NCBI GenBank assembly: GCA_027886175.1
Contig: JAJNNQ010000024.1
Coordinates: 6,866,001 to 6,930,000 of the forward strand
Length of the DNA: 64,000 nt
From: Phylloscopus collybita
Taxonomy: Eukaryota; Chordata; Aves; Passeriformes; Phylloscopidae
Reading direction: 5' to 3'
Position 1 is the first letter of the stretch; every line of letters starts with the position of its first letter. The notes beneath the pieces were generated by a model. It was not told the DNA's origin and searched no databases. It worked only from the letters and a program-made list of their open reading frames with translations. Positions 23,940 to 36,222 of this stretch are shown one piece after another. A program made the position numbers and the translations under genes.

Positions 23940-24380
23940 ATCCTCCTAGATCCCCGTCTGAACGGTGCTGCCACAACCCTGCCACTGCCTGGCCATGACT
24001 CATGCTGAGCTGGACCCCAACCTGACCCAGCCCTGGCCTTCATGGTTCCTACAGCCACAGCACACGATCAGCACCCTTGGCTGGGTGTTCTCACCATCCC
24101 CAGGCCTGCCTGGCTTGCCCAGATGGATTCTGTGGGACAGGGCTGCAGCTGCTGAGAGCACTGCCCTGCCTGCTGTGCTGGCCCCAGTCCTGGGGCTGTG
24201 ACCCAGGACTGTCCCCAACCCCAGAACCACCAGGCTTGACCCCAAGCCAGACCCTACTCCTCAGCTCTCTCCAGCTCGGTTGCTGTCCCTCAACTACCAC
24301 AGCTACCCTGTCCCAGGCTGCAAGTGACACCCAACTCCATTCAGGTTTAGCAGTGGTCTCTGGTAGCACCTAGCAGGAGG
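23940..24380. other. GC-rich islet in AT-rich DNA
   Basis: About 440 bases rich in CCCAACC, CCTGCC, CCAGCC and CTGGCC words sit abruptly inside AT-rich flanks. ORFs are open on both strands (24077-24373 plus, 24091-24369 minus), as expected from stop-poor GC-rich sequence. CpG is scarce, so it is not a CpG island. A perfect hairpin lies at 24186-24210. It could be an old GC-rich repeat insertion or a decayed exon or retrocopy. I do not recognise the family. Confidence 0.55.
24186..24210. repeat. Perfect inverted repeat, 9-bp arms
   Basis: AGTCCTGGG (24186-24194) and CCCAGGACT (24202-24210) are exact reverse complements around a 7-base spacer. Confidence 0.85.
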
Positions 24381-24610
24381 TGTTGGCAGGGTTCCCACTC
24401 CAACATCCTCTGGTTATCACTAACAAGATTATACCAAAAAGGCTGCATTTGCAGATAGGAAAGCTACCAAAAAAGGTGAGAAGTAAACCTTGGCGTCCTG
24501 CAGTTTGAGCGTCTAACTGGGAGCCATCATTTAAGTGGTGAGCAAGAGGATAGAGGTTTTAACATCTCCACAGGAAAAGAGCCAGAATCACCCTCCTTTC
24601 CTGAAGAAAT
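24381..24610. other. Noncoding gap, nothing recognised
   Basis: A short mixed-composition interval between the GC-rich islet and the next CR1 fragment. No feature is seen. Confidence 0.6.
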
Positions 24611-24780
24611 GGAATCACAGAATGTTAAGGATGACCTTAAAGATCATCTAGTCCCAACCCTCGCTGCCGTGGCCAGGGACACCTTTCACCAGACCAGTTT
24701 GCTCAAGGCCTTAAACAATTTGGCCTTGAACACTGCCAAGGCTGGGGCATCCACAACCGCCCTGGGCAATCTGTTATACA
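24611..24780 (-). mobile_element. CR1 LINE fragment (3' end)
   Basis: On the + strand it reads GGAATCACAGAATGTTAAGG, then GACCTTAAAGATCATCTAG, then TCCCAACCCTCGCTGCC, CAGGGACACCTTTCACCAGACC, TTTGGCCTTGAACACTGCCAAGG and GGGGCATCCACAACC. This is a clear reverse complement of the CR1 tail, extended further 5' than the copy at 10.4 kb. There is no coding content. Confidence 0.93.
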
Positions 24781-26572
24781 GATGAAGACTTTAGGCAGGA
24801 GTAGCTAAAGACACCTGGGTTCAGACACGACACATATAAGCATCCCTTACACATGCAAACACCAACAGTCATGGATTATGCAATGGATTGCCTCCAACCC
24901 TTCACCGGGTACCAGGAGTTAAATCTAAGGATGGCAGAGGAAGTTGGATGTGTGCTGATGAGCCTGCACCAGTGCAAGTATTCCTGTCACCTAAACCAAG
25001 CCAAGGATTCCCTGCTCTGCGGAAAAGCCTGTAGCAGCAATACCCTGAGGCGTCCCTCCGTGCGCCGGAAAGGGAATTTAAGTCGGGGTTGCACAAGCTA
25101 AGCTGAGAGCCAGACACCTACAAATTAGGCAAAATACCTCTGTCCCTGTGAGGATCTAGTCATAGGACATAAAAGCTGAAATACTGGGGAAAAAAAAAAA
25201 AAAAAGCACGTGAGGCAATCAATAATTCCGTCTGTGTTCAGTGTGAAGGCTGGACTGTGGGCTGTAAATATTACATGCAGGAAGGGGATGGGGGAAGCTG
25301 GAAGGAAATTCTGAACAGCAGCTCAGCAGTCCTCAGCAGAAGTTAAACGTTGTGAGGTGACACCGGTCTGTGAGCAGATAATTAAAGCCTGTATTAGTGT
25401 CCCTGCCTGCAGGGGACAAATCAGGGTTGCATAGGCAATCCTCATCAGTGTTTCCTAGGCTGCGAGAGCTTGCCTTGCCACCTTGAAGTAGCCTTGGCAT
25501 ATGTTAATTTTCATTCCTTTTAATGTCATATTATATAAACAATCCCTGTATAAAGATTGACTTCAGACATTTGTACTTAAAAAAAAAAAGGAATTATCCT
25601 CTTTGTTTTATTTGAAGGATATATTATAACACCTTCCCTGCTCAAAGGACACACTGTAATTAAAGATTGAATTTTCTCAGGATTTTAACTAAATCTGTCA
25701 CTTAGCTTATGAATTAAAAATAATTAAACACAGGGTCTCATAAGAATTGTGTTTCTGCGCCTGCTCACTTCTGTCTTATTTCTTTCACTAACAAATTGCT
25801 AGTTTTCCAGTGTTCTGCATAATTTGAAATAACTAATACACTTAGGAAAAATAAAATTAAAAATATTTTTCCCTTATTATAGTCAGAATTTTGACTTTCT
25901 TGAAATAGTAGTTATTCCACTCCTGACTGTGATCAAGGGAGGCAATAGCTTGTCCACAGGCAATTTTGGCAGGGATTAACTGGTCCCTACCAGAGGATGA
26001 TATCGGTTTTATTTCTCCTAATCCCTCAGAAGACACAGGGAGCCTTTGGGAAAGAGAGCTGCCATCTCACCAAAGCTTGGCATGGTGTGAATGCTACCTG
26101 TGAGCAACAGTGCCTGATGCTCCCACTTCTGGGAGAGGGGCTGCCTGGGGAGAGGGTTGCCCTTTCATTAACAAGTTTCACTGAAGAGCTCAATTATTAA
26201 CCATCTCTCTCATTTCACAAAATAAATTGTGAAACACTGAACTTCGGAGTTTTACTATGTGCAGTAAATAAGATAAAATAAATCAATGCAGTATCTGCCC
26301 TACATACTTTCTTACCAGAAACTCATTGTTTCTGCATTCATTCTACAGATATTTCAGCATATTTAACCCATATTTACTTGCCATCCCAGCTACCTGCTGC
26401 CAGCAGGATTAGCAAATGACCTTACATGATCCACATCCTAAGCCCCAGCTCCTCTTGGCTGCTATTTCCCTTTCAAATCTCCAATAGTCCAAGCATTTTA
26501 TGGTTGATTCTTTCATTGACTAATAGCAAAAATGAAACTGTGACAAGAGAAGGAAAAAATACATGAGCTCTA
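24781..26572. other. Noncoding stretch with possible regulatory part
   Basis: No gene is seen. Poly-A runs lie at about 25190-25205 and 25580-25590. The 25370-25900 part is repeat-free, AT-rich and full of TAATTAAA, TTAATT and ATTAAA words beside mixed sequence. That texture is common in conserved vertebrate enhancers. Conservation cannot be tested here. Confidence 0.5.
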
Positions 26573-26712
26573 CAGAATCACAGGATTTCTTTGACCTTTG
26601 GAGGTCATCTGGTCCAACCCCTTCCCTCAGACAGCACCACTTAGGGCTAATTGCTCAGGACCATGTTCAGATGGCTTTTGATTGTTTCCAAGGTTTGAGA
26701 CTCCAAAAACTC
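26573..26712 (-). mobile_element. CR1 LINE fragment (3' end)
   Basis: On the + strand it reads CAGAATCACAGGATTTC, GACCTTTGGAGGTCATCTGG, TCCAACCCCTTCCCTCAGAC, GGGCTAATTGCTCAGGACC, ATGTTCAGATGGCTTTTGA and TTTCCAAGGTTTGAGACTCC. This corresponds to the reverse complement of the CR1 subfamily with the GGAGGTCATCTGGTCCAACCCC block. It is truncated and noncoding. Confidence 0.9.
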
Positions 26713-26735
26713 CCAAGGAATTTCAGCTTTGCTTA

Positions 26736-26854
26736 CCAAAAAAACAAAACAACAAAACAAAAACAAAAACAAAAAAAAAAAAAAAAAAAAAAAAAAAACC
26801 AAAAAAAAACAAAAAAAAAAAAAAAAAAAAAAAAAGGAAAGGGAAAAAAAAAAA
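26736..26854 (+). repeat. A-rich low-complexity tract with sparse C/G
   Basis: About 120 bases of A runs broken by single C and a few G bases, starting 24 bases after the CR1 fragment. It makes Lys/Asn/Gln-rich ORFs on one strand and Phe/Leu-rich ORFs on the other, none plausible as genes. Confidence 0.95.
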
Positions 26855-29763
26855 GGAGTATGCTTGCCACACATTAATTATAACACTCTTAACCTGTCAT
26901 GCAAGGTCAATTCTGATGATTCATCAGTGTCTATAGGTTGAAATTCAGCTGCGTGTTGCTCTGCAAAAGAAGAAGTGCTAATGCCAGGAATATATGCAGA
27001 AGTACAACATAAATGCAGGTTTCACTTCTTCCCAGATATTAATCTCGAAATTGCTTATTTATAAAAAGTACTTAAAGATTCATAACCACTTGTGGCTCCT
27101 TTTCTCCCCAGCTGACAGCAGAAATTAAATACGAAACATAATTCTTGCTCAACTTTAAAGATTAATACATATGTCTGCCATCATACAAAGTATGCAATTA
27201 GAAAAAATATGGAATTCTGAGCGTTTGAAAAAAGATAACACTCTTCAAAAGCGGAATTTATTTTTCTGTCAAGTACTGTCTTCGTTTAGAAATGCAGTTC
27301 ATAAAAAAGTCATCCTCTCTATATCTCAGTTCTTATCTCTCTCATAAGAAGAGTTAATGATGTTTTATGGCAGCTGCACTAACTTTTCCCTTCCCTCTGC
27401 TAAAATAAGGCAATGCTGTTGAATGAGAAAAAAAAACCCTGCTTTCCTAACACTTTATGACTTTTGTTTGATTTTCATTTTCACTTTATCGTGTAAAGAT
27501 TTTTCATCAATTTTGCATATGCTTATATATTTCATTCCTTTTCCCAATATAATTACTTCCTATTTCCTTAAAATTGCTCTCCCAAAACAAGAACAAAAGT
27601 TCTTGAGGCAAATTTATTATAGTTCAAAGCTCATTCTTATTTCTGACTGTCTTTATGAAATCGAAATAAACGTAATTACCTTGGGGACCTGCAGCCTTCT
27701 GTCAAATTTGGCTCCAATCAGCCAAAAGCTTTGGATATTTTCAGAGGCAGACAGAGCCATGCAAATTCACAAACACTGAAAAGTTGCACAACTCTTCCTT
27801 TAAAAACCAAAACCCCACTAAAAAACCCCAAAGCAACCAAGCAAACAAAACCAGTGTTACCTTAACAAATAAAATGGAAACTGTCTTGCCTCTAAGCTAT
27901 GCTTCAGAAGTATGAAATTCAAAAATTCTCCTTACTCCAGGAGAAAGATTCATTTAAATTCAGTCAATTTTAATGAGCACTATGAAAAGTGTAGGTAGAA
28001 GATTCATTTTCATAAACCAGTCTGAACTTCCAACTTTTGCTCATGATGTTCTATTACTTTTTAATGTCATTTTAACACATTCCAAAAAAAAAAAAGAGAA
28101 AAGATTAAAAAAAAGCCATGATTTTGGTGGTTTTTTAAACCAGACTTATTTTTTAGTAAATTCAAAGTTCCTTATTTTGAAGTAAAAAATAATTTGGCTG
28201 AAACTCCTCCTAAGATTAGCTTTTGTTAGAATCCTAGAACTCATAAATGACAGAGACATCCCAAAATCTGCAAAGATAAATCTCATCTTTTAAATTACTG
28301 AAAGCCTTCATTAAGCCTTAATATATGCTGTCAGTTTCAAACTAAATAATAGATGAGATTTTAACATAATCAGAAGAAAACTGCTGGTACCTGCCTCTGT
28401 TACTGTCACAGCTAAATTGACATGGTAATTTTCAAAATAATGCCTTCTCTAAGTCAGTTAAGGACTGACAAGCACTCACCATTTAGAAAACTTTTCTCCA
28501 CATAGAAGGAAGCCCCTTACTATGAATTCCGTGGTATCAATGAGCAAACATCTCTTTTGCTTATCCACTGTGGGAGCAAAAATCAATGGCTGGATTAACC
28601 AAATAAAATCTGAAAAAGGCACAGTAACACTTTTCTCTTGGAAAAAAACCCCATTCTCTCGCTGCATTAATGCTTTGCAAGTATTTTATTATTTGTTATT
28701 TTGTTATTCGTGGCTGCAAGGTAAAATCTATAATAATTCTCATTAAATGTGGATTGGGGGATTAGATACTAGACTGTGTTAAAAGCCAACACTTAGCATG
28801 GCATGTGCTGTGAGGATAAAGACTGCACAATGCAGACAACCTTAGGTCCCCCTCCATGTTACTTGGTATTCAAAAGGACATGTGCCATCAATAAAAGTTT
28901 GGTTTAGGAAGTGTTGCATTTCTCTTCTGGAAGGTCACCCGTGATGGTTTCAAAGTCTCTTCTAAGACAGTCATGTTTTATGCCCATCAGCTGTCACTGT
29001 TAAGAGACATTTCCAATCCTATCCCATTTCACTATTTTAGCTGCAAAAAGGATTAAAATGGGATGTAATCAGTTCAAGTACTTCACAAGTAGCTCAGAGT
29101 TCTGGTTCCTGGATCACTTGATAAAACCAGAGAAAATATTTGAACACTCAAGCAAGGCAACAGCACTATGGATAATAAAATGCCATGACTCAGAGCCCTT
29201 CTTCAGTGTTAGGATTTATTTTCTGGTTTTCGAAAACAAAACAAGAAATTTACAACTGAAAACACCTGCAAAGATTGCAACCCCTCTGGGCTGAGCTGAG
29301 CTCCCCTGGGCTTTGTCTATGGAATCTGACCAGACCTTGACGTCTGGAAATTCTTTCAGGTCATCCAAATGTGCCCGGCATCTAGGCACAAAGCTATATG
29401 AAAATAATTTAAATAAAAACAAACTCCAGCATCTACCTATGAAATGAAATTTATTACTCCATCCTCCCGAGGATTTATGGGTGATGACAAAACACAGCAC
29501 AGGCTCATTTCTCTTTTCAGCTCCCAAGCAAAATAAACAGGACGGACTAAGTGAACAGGAAAAAGAGCTGTAATTCAAATAGTGGGCTTAAGGTGTGGAT
29601 GTTCTTTTACATCCAATTGCTCCATGAGCTTAAGAAGCTAAACTCGTCATTAATAACCAAGATTGCTCCATGATTAGAGAGCCACATCATCCCCTTTTAG
29701 TAAGGGAAAAAAAAATGCTTACTAGACACTGACTTGACTGATAGAGAAGAGAGAGCCCTGGTG

Positions 29764-29801
29764 CACCTGTATTTGTGTGCTCGTGTGTGCACACACAGGT
29801 G
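29764..29801. repeat. Imperfect inverted repeat around a CA/TG core
   Basis: CACCTGT (29764-29770) pairs with ACAGGTG (29795-29801), and the inner TGTGTGC pairs with GCACACA. The left arm has a bulge of about four bases and the spacer is about seven bases. The core includes the palindrome TGTGTGCACACA (29784-29795). Confidence 0.7.
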
Positions 29802-32800
29802 TAAGAAAAGAAGCCCTCCACACTTCATTCCTAACCCATTTTCTTCCTCATACCTTATGCAAAGGTGAAATGGAAGCTGTTCTGCCTCTGCTTTGGCCTC
29901 CTTCTATTGAAGCCTTGATTATTGTTGCTGCTTGGTGTCACATCCATCCATGTGACACGTACTGCATATATCCGGCATGAATATTTCATGGATATTGGGG
30001 AAGCAATTGCAATGTGAGACACAATGCATATTTCAGATGACACATGACTGATGTGTTTAGAGATCTGGGTTTATTATGTACTTGCAACATTCATCTACTA
30101 CTAGAAAGCTGGTCTTTTCCCCTATTGCACTGACTAAAGTCAAAGAAGGAAAACAAATGTGCATTTTGAATGTATCTGATCTTTTACTGAAACAATGAAT
30201 TAAGGTACTGTCATGTTTGTTTTCCACTTTCTTTCCCCAAAGACAGAGCACAGAGATAAAAACCACATCGAAACTGCTTTGTATTTGCTTCAAAACACAA
30301 AAGTTTCATTTTAAAGAACTTTTCATGCCCCACACCATTATTAAGTCTGGATTAATACCACATTTTTTAAAGTAGGACTTCTACTATAGAAACAATTATT
30401 TTATTTAATACCTCTGATTTTCTAAAGACTTATCTATTACTTACTATCTCCAAATGATAAACAAGTTCAAATTTTAAAGGGGAGACCCATATCTAGTCAG
30501 GAAGCAAGGAGTTTTTAAGACTTGGTTGAACATTTGTTACCATTTCTGCTGTATGAATTCTCAGTTCTAGCAGGAGATTTCCTTCATTTTCTTCATATCA
30601 AAACAAAGCAAAAAAACCCCGACATCCCCAACCATAAAGTCACACACATGATTTTGAAAAGGCTTCATTTGTCCCAGTGAGAAAAAAAAAATCTTTTTGG
30701 AAGCTCAGAAAGTTTCAGAGTGAGGAGTTGTCTTCCATTGTATTCAATAGCTCCTTGCAGCCCTCGCCCATTAGGAGCCTTTGGAGCTCCAAGGTCCCAC
30801 TGAGTTCAGCCCAGCTACCGAGCCTGCCACAGCTCACTCAGGAATGCACAAGAAATTGCATGGGAACTCTGAGGTAGCTTAGAGTTAATTAAGAAGTTGA
30901 TGAAGAAATATGAGATCAGACTTCATCTCAGAGTAGCTGTTGCTTTCAGGTACTGATTCACACAGGTTATGCAGCTGCTTGACAGTACCCCCAAGTTTTC
31001 CCTGCACTCAAAGAGAATCTTACCACCTGGAGAGAAGCTTACTTGCTAGAAAATTCTTTGGATCTTAACAAATCACTAAACGTCAAATGGAAAAATGCCA
31101 GCAACAACTCAAAACCAAACAAACATATTGCTAGGTGAATTGGTCTAATTGTGAAACTCCTTCATTACAGTTTCTCAAACCCACCTGTTTCCCCTTCAGT
31201 GCCAGATTTGTGGACATTTCAGCTACTGTGACTTCATTTTTGGCCCTTACTTAAAGGCTACATATTGCAGGGGAGAAAATGCTGCTTTTCTCTTCCCTCC
31301 TTTCTTCATCAACGTTTTGTAGATGTTGCAGAGAGAAAAACAGAAAGCCTATAGCCTGCTTACAGTTCATTGCATGCACTTATATTTTAAATGTGTTAAA
31401 TTCTCTGAAATGAAACAATTCTGTCACAAGTGCTCATGCTTCATGAGCCTGAGAAAAGAAAGGATTCAAACAGGCTAACAACAAAAAATACATCTCGATT
31501 CATGCTATGCACAGATGCCACTGAAAAATCAAACCCAAGTTCAACATCCAGAAAAAAAGTTTCCTAGTCCTTCTAAAGCATGCCTAGTAAATGATTATCA
31601 TGCATTGATTAAAAAAAAAACAAACCAAAAAACAAACCAAATTTCAGAAAAATTACCATGATATAACCACATGTCAGCAATTGTAGAAAAAAAAAAAAAA
31701 AAAGGTAGATATCCTCTGGAATTAGGAAGCACTTCCCAACAATGCAGCTAATTGTAATTTCAAATGGGGCCACAGGTGTTCGTCACCTAAAAGCCTCCCT
31801 GTGTGGCAGCTGCTTGTTCACTGGTGTTGGTGGACAGTTCATGCCATCAAGGAGCTCATCACAATTACTGCCTTTGTTGGCAGTCCTGGCACTAGCCAAG
31901 AGCTGCAGGGCCACCCCTGCTCCCCCTGATGAGCAGCATGTTGATGAGCTCTGCTTCTGGCTTCTTCAGTGCTTCTGGAGTTCGTTTTGATTCCCACAAT
32001 TTGCTATCCAGCAAACCCTTTCAAACATTCCCTTGAAAATAGATATTCCCGTCCAATCTTGTCTGCCTCAATTAATCACCGTGGCTCTAGACAGCATCCT
32101 GGTCCTTGAAATTGAGAATGGGAGGTCAACAAATGGCTGGTTTTACCTCAGAAGTCTGAATTTTTTAGGAAAGGCAATGTGGGAAATGACAAAAGACACC
32201 AATGAATCATCTGGGAACAAGTGCCACGACCATACGGACCACACAGGATTTTCCTAAACAAGGATGCTGTACATCAATGCAAACAATGGTAAGGGAAGGA
32301 GGAGAGGAAATTAAAAAAGCTGAAACCTTCCCCTTGTCTTAATTCAGGAAGAGAACAGAAAGACTACTCAGCCTAGAGACACAAGTCTTTATAAAGGCTG
32401 ACTGATCCCTCTTCCATACTACTTTTAATGTCGCTATAAAAATGACACTCTTGCTTTTCTAAGTGCTGGCATTTAATCCATTTCTGATACACATTAATAA
32501 AATAGTGCACACAAACATTTTATGCACACATACACACACATATGCTTTAGAGTAGAACATGAAGAATTGTGTTATTCCATGATCTTGACCAAGAGTTATT
32601 AATTTTCTTGCCTTCAGCTGGCATTCGTTCTTATCTTTCACATTATTCCACTTACACTGCAATCTTCAACAAAAATCTAATTTATGTGCAAATATAAGAA
32701 TGCTAGGCCACTGTGTTCTGTTTCATATGGGATTCCCAGCCATTACTTAAAGAATTTCTGATGTTCCCACCATCAGAACATCTCCAATAGACTATAGCTC

Positions 32801-32970
32801 TTTGAATTAAATAAATTAAATATAAGGAAACAAGTTCTTCTGTGGTGTTTCTCACACTTCTCTTTCAGAATCAAAGAAGAATTATCATTATATTAACCCT
32901 CCCCCTCAAAAATAAAAAACAAAAAACACCCCCAACCAATAAAATGCATATATATACACAGTAGGAAATA

Positions 32971-32993
32971 CACACACATATATATATATGTGT
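32971..32993 (+). repeat. (CA)n(TA)n microsatellite
   Basis: A short compound tract of CACACA followed by TATATATA, with a second ATATATACACA block just upstream at about 32947-32960. Confidence 0.8.
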
Positions 32994-35900
32994 ATTAAAG
33001 CCCAGAATTACAGACCTCAAGCCTTCACCTGGTAAAGGCAGCTACAAAGATGTCAATTCCCTCTCAACCTCATGCTTCTTAGATAAGGATAAAGCACCTC
33101 TACACTCAGAAATACAATGTGGTGAAAACAATTTGGTTGTCATATCTGAATGCTTGAAATCTATGAGGAGTAATTTAAGTGGTTAGTGTTGCTCTGGTGA
33201 GTCTTGATTTTCCATACAGACAGCTCTAGGGTATACTTTCTTGTCAATGCTACATTTTAATTTACTATGGTGCTTTTGGCTGTTGCCTTGTAAGTCATTT
33301 TTTTATGTTTAAAGACCTCCCATGATAAGAATACTTCAATACATTTACAATATAGTGATTTTCTATATGTTAATTTGATCAGTCACCACTTCTGGTTATT
33401 GATCATCTGAGATGGTCACTAACTAGGAAAAAATGACACTGTTATTGCAGTTTCCTAATCTCAAATGTCCAATCGCCACCACCAACAAAAGGCTTTAATA
33501 TGAAAAAAAAATCAGCCACGTTCAAAATACAAATAAATTCAACTTAAAATACTGTCTCTGGAAAACAAAGCAGTCTGTTAATCACTTAAAGCCTTAACAA
33601 AATGGAAAATTATTAGAAACCATTTTAGTGGCTGTAGTACTTTGGAAAAAAACAAGGCTAACAACTTTTAAAGGACAAAGAAGTATTTTTTTAGGCAAAT
33701 ACAAAGAGACAAGAGGAGACTCAGATTGTCTCCTTAACTGCAGCTTGGCTCTCCTTTATGCTCTCAGAATCCTTCCTCTTCCACTTCTTTTCTCCTCCTC
33801 TGTTTTCATCCATTCTCTAAGGAACTTGTGCCTAGTTTTGCCTTTATCTTAGACTGCTTTTAACAGACTCCTTCCATCCCAATCCCTGATTAAAAAGTGA
33901 ACTTGCTTCCCTTCTGCAATTTCGTTGTACCCTTCCTGCCTAGCAGTGACTCAGTGAATTGAAGTGAGATCTTAACTTTTCTGACTGGCTCTACAGCACT
34001 ACTGTACCCAGAGAGAGAGGAGAGGCTTTGCAGATTTACCACTTCTGCAAGTGGTAGAAGGCCAAATAGGGAGATAAATAGGCTCCCCACCTATTTACCT
34101 CTCTGCTGGAACCGGTCATGAATTTTCCACCAGACCGTTTCCCCACCAGACCCTGCAGGTCAGTCACAACTGAGCCAAGGTACTCAGTTGTCAAGATGAA
34201 ATACGGTGTTGGGCCACTCCTGACAGTTATCCCCTCTGGTCCTTTGACAGTGTGTCTATCCAGCCCCTGAGGAATTTCAGTTCCTAGTCTTGTAAAAATT
34301 CCCCAGCTCTGCTGACAGCCAGAGTGGAAGTGGTCAGCTCCCAAGCTCTGAGCCTCCTATGGCAGTGCAGAGGTGAGGTCCCCAGGTGTCCCAGCAGTCT
34401 TTCCAGGGGAGCCAGGAGCAGGCATCACTTCATTTTTGCAGAAAGATTTCCTCTTGTCCTTCAGGCTTTCCCTTTTCTTTCCCTACTCTAAGAATTACTG
34501 GTTGGTTTGTTTTGTTTTTGTTTTTTTTTTTTTTCTTTAAGATAAAACTTGAGAACAAAACCGTGGTGAGTGGCCCTGTGGCAACCCAACCATGACAGAA
34601 AACAGAGAAGCCCAGATGGAGGAGAGGAAAAACTTTCTGCATTGCACAACTTGGTATGACACCTTTTTACAGCTAGAAAGAAAGCGGCATCGCTTTCCCT
34701 AATCCTCCCCACGCCCCCGCCTCGTTTCAGTAGCCAAGCCTTAAGTGCATGAAGTTGCTTTACTTCCACACATCTGTTGGCAAATCTGGACGGCTGTCAC
34801 ATAATTACTGGAGGTCAAAATAGCTGGGCTAGCAATAGAGATAACAAACTAAATCTTGTTTGAGAAATCTCTGTATTCCTTCTGTCATGCAGAATCAACT
34901 TTATCAGTCATTAGCTTTGTAACCTAAGCTGCTTACCACACCTGTGGGCTTTCAAATGAAACCAAAGGAGTTAGTTTTGACCTTTAAATGACTAGAAAAA
35001 GGGTACTTGAGGGACATTTTCTCTGCTGTGTGATTGTCCTGCAGAGAAATTTGTGCTAGAGTTCTGTCAATTTAGTGAAGTGGGACCTCCTAGAAGGGCA
35101 TTCATTGTCAAAGCCCCTTGACTCGGAAATTGAATGTCCCTTTAGCTCCCCAGCCTGGATTTATTGACTCCTCTGTAATGATATTAGGCAGCCTTCTCTA
35201 CTAGAAAACTAAAGGAAACTTTTGAATGTTAAAATTAGGGCTGATATTTTGAGCAGCTTAATTAAGACTATTCCCTTTTAATTCTTACAGGCAGTTGAGT
35301 CCATTTTAATAAAACTTGGATAACAAAATAAAGCACAGCAGCATTTAATGCTATTCTTTCAGACTCCATAACCAGAAAATATTCATATACAATTAGAATA
35401 AAATTGTTTAGGTTGAAAAAAAAAAGTATTTCTTTGATTGTGAACATTGTATGATAGAGAAGCAAGTGCAAAGCTGCATGTTTTAAAGAAACTGAAACAA
35501 GTCCTGCTGCAAGTATAGATTTTTGGCTCTAGGAAGAGATGATGTTTCTCATTAGTGAAACAGCAGAAAAGTTCCTGTTCATGAGGCATTATATCAGGTG
35601 GTGTGTGAACTAGCAAACTACTTTCTAGATGCTGTGACATGTATTAGTATCGGTCCCCCAGGTCCCTAAAAAGTAAATGCCAGAACAAAATTGCTATAAA
35701 AGCCAATTTCATGTCACTCATTGCGTGCAAGTAAATTCTGCATCTTTCCAGGAGAATGAGATGCAGGCAGGAGTTTGAGGTGCAAGTTGAAAGCAGCAAC
35801 TCAAGCCAGATGAACACAAAAGTGCCTGTTCTTCTAGCCAAGCCACTTGGAGCAAAGCTAAATGAGCTCCCCCTAAAATCTGAGTGTGAGGTTCTTCCTC

Positions 35901-36132
35901 CCTGCCTCCCAAAACAAGCAGCCCTTAATCTGTCAACCAACTTGACAATAACTCTCGGCTGGGGAGGAGAAAGCATTTCATTCCTAGAGGTTTCAAATTA
36001 ACCACCTGAAAACACAAAATCAAGTTTAGGTTACTTTTAGGTCTTAGAGTAGTCATTTTAAACTTCGCTACATCTTTCATGACCGTCTGCCTCTGTATCT
36101 CCACACGGATGTTTCTCAAGTGATGTTTGTAG

Positions 36133-36222
36133 GGTTGTGGCTTAGCAGGGGACTTGACAGTGTTAGATTTACTTGGATGTGGTGATCTTAGAGGTCTTTC
36201 TCAACCTAAATGGTTCTGAATC
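36133..36222 (+). mobile_element. CR1 LINE fragment (terminal ~90 bp)
   Basis: It reads GGCTTAGCAGGGGACTTGAC, AGTGTTAGATTTACTTGGATG, TGATCTTAGAGGTCTTTCTC, then AACCTAAATGGTTCTGAATC. This is the forward CR1 3' end with its diagnostic GATCTTAGAGGTCTTT and CAACCTAAATG words. It is heavily 5'-truncated. Confidence 0.9.

Larger units (their letters stand above)
26855..36132. other. AT-rich noncoding stretch, no gene seen
   Basis: No exon, RNA gene or mobile element is recognised over more than 9 kb. Tracts include A12 (about 28084-28095), A10 (about 31611-31620), A17 (31687-31703), a CA/TA tract (32971-32993) and T16 (about 34519-34534). An imperfect hairpin lies at 29764-29801. A slightly GC-richer part at 31740-31990 has an 82-codon ORF that I do not recognise. 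Another at 35640-36000 is open on both strands. Neither shows splice or promoter signals. Confidence 0.6.

Noticed and set aside
24077..24373. Overlapping ORFs on both strands of the GC-rich islet
   Set aside because: Stop-poor GC-rich sequence opens both strands; no codon or domain evidence favours either.
26563..26941. Lys-rich ORFs
   Set aside because: They are produced by the A-rich tract after a CR1 fragment.
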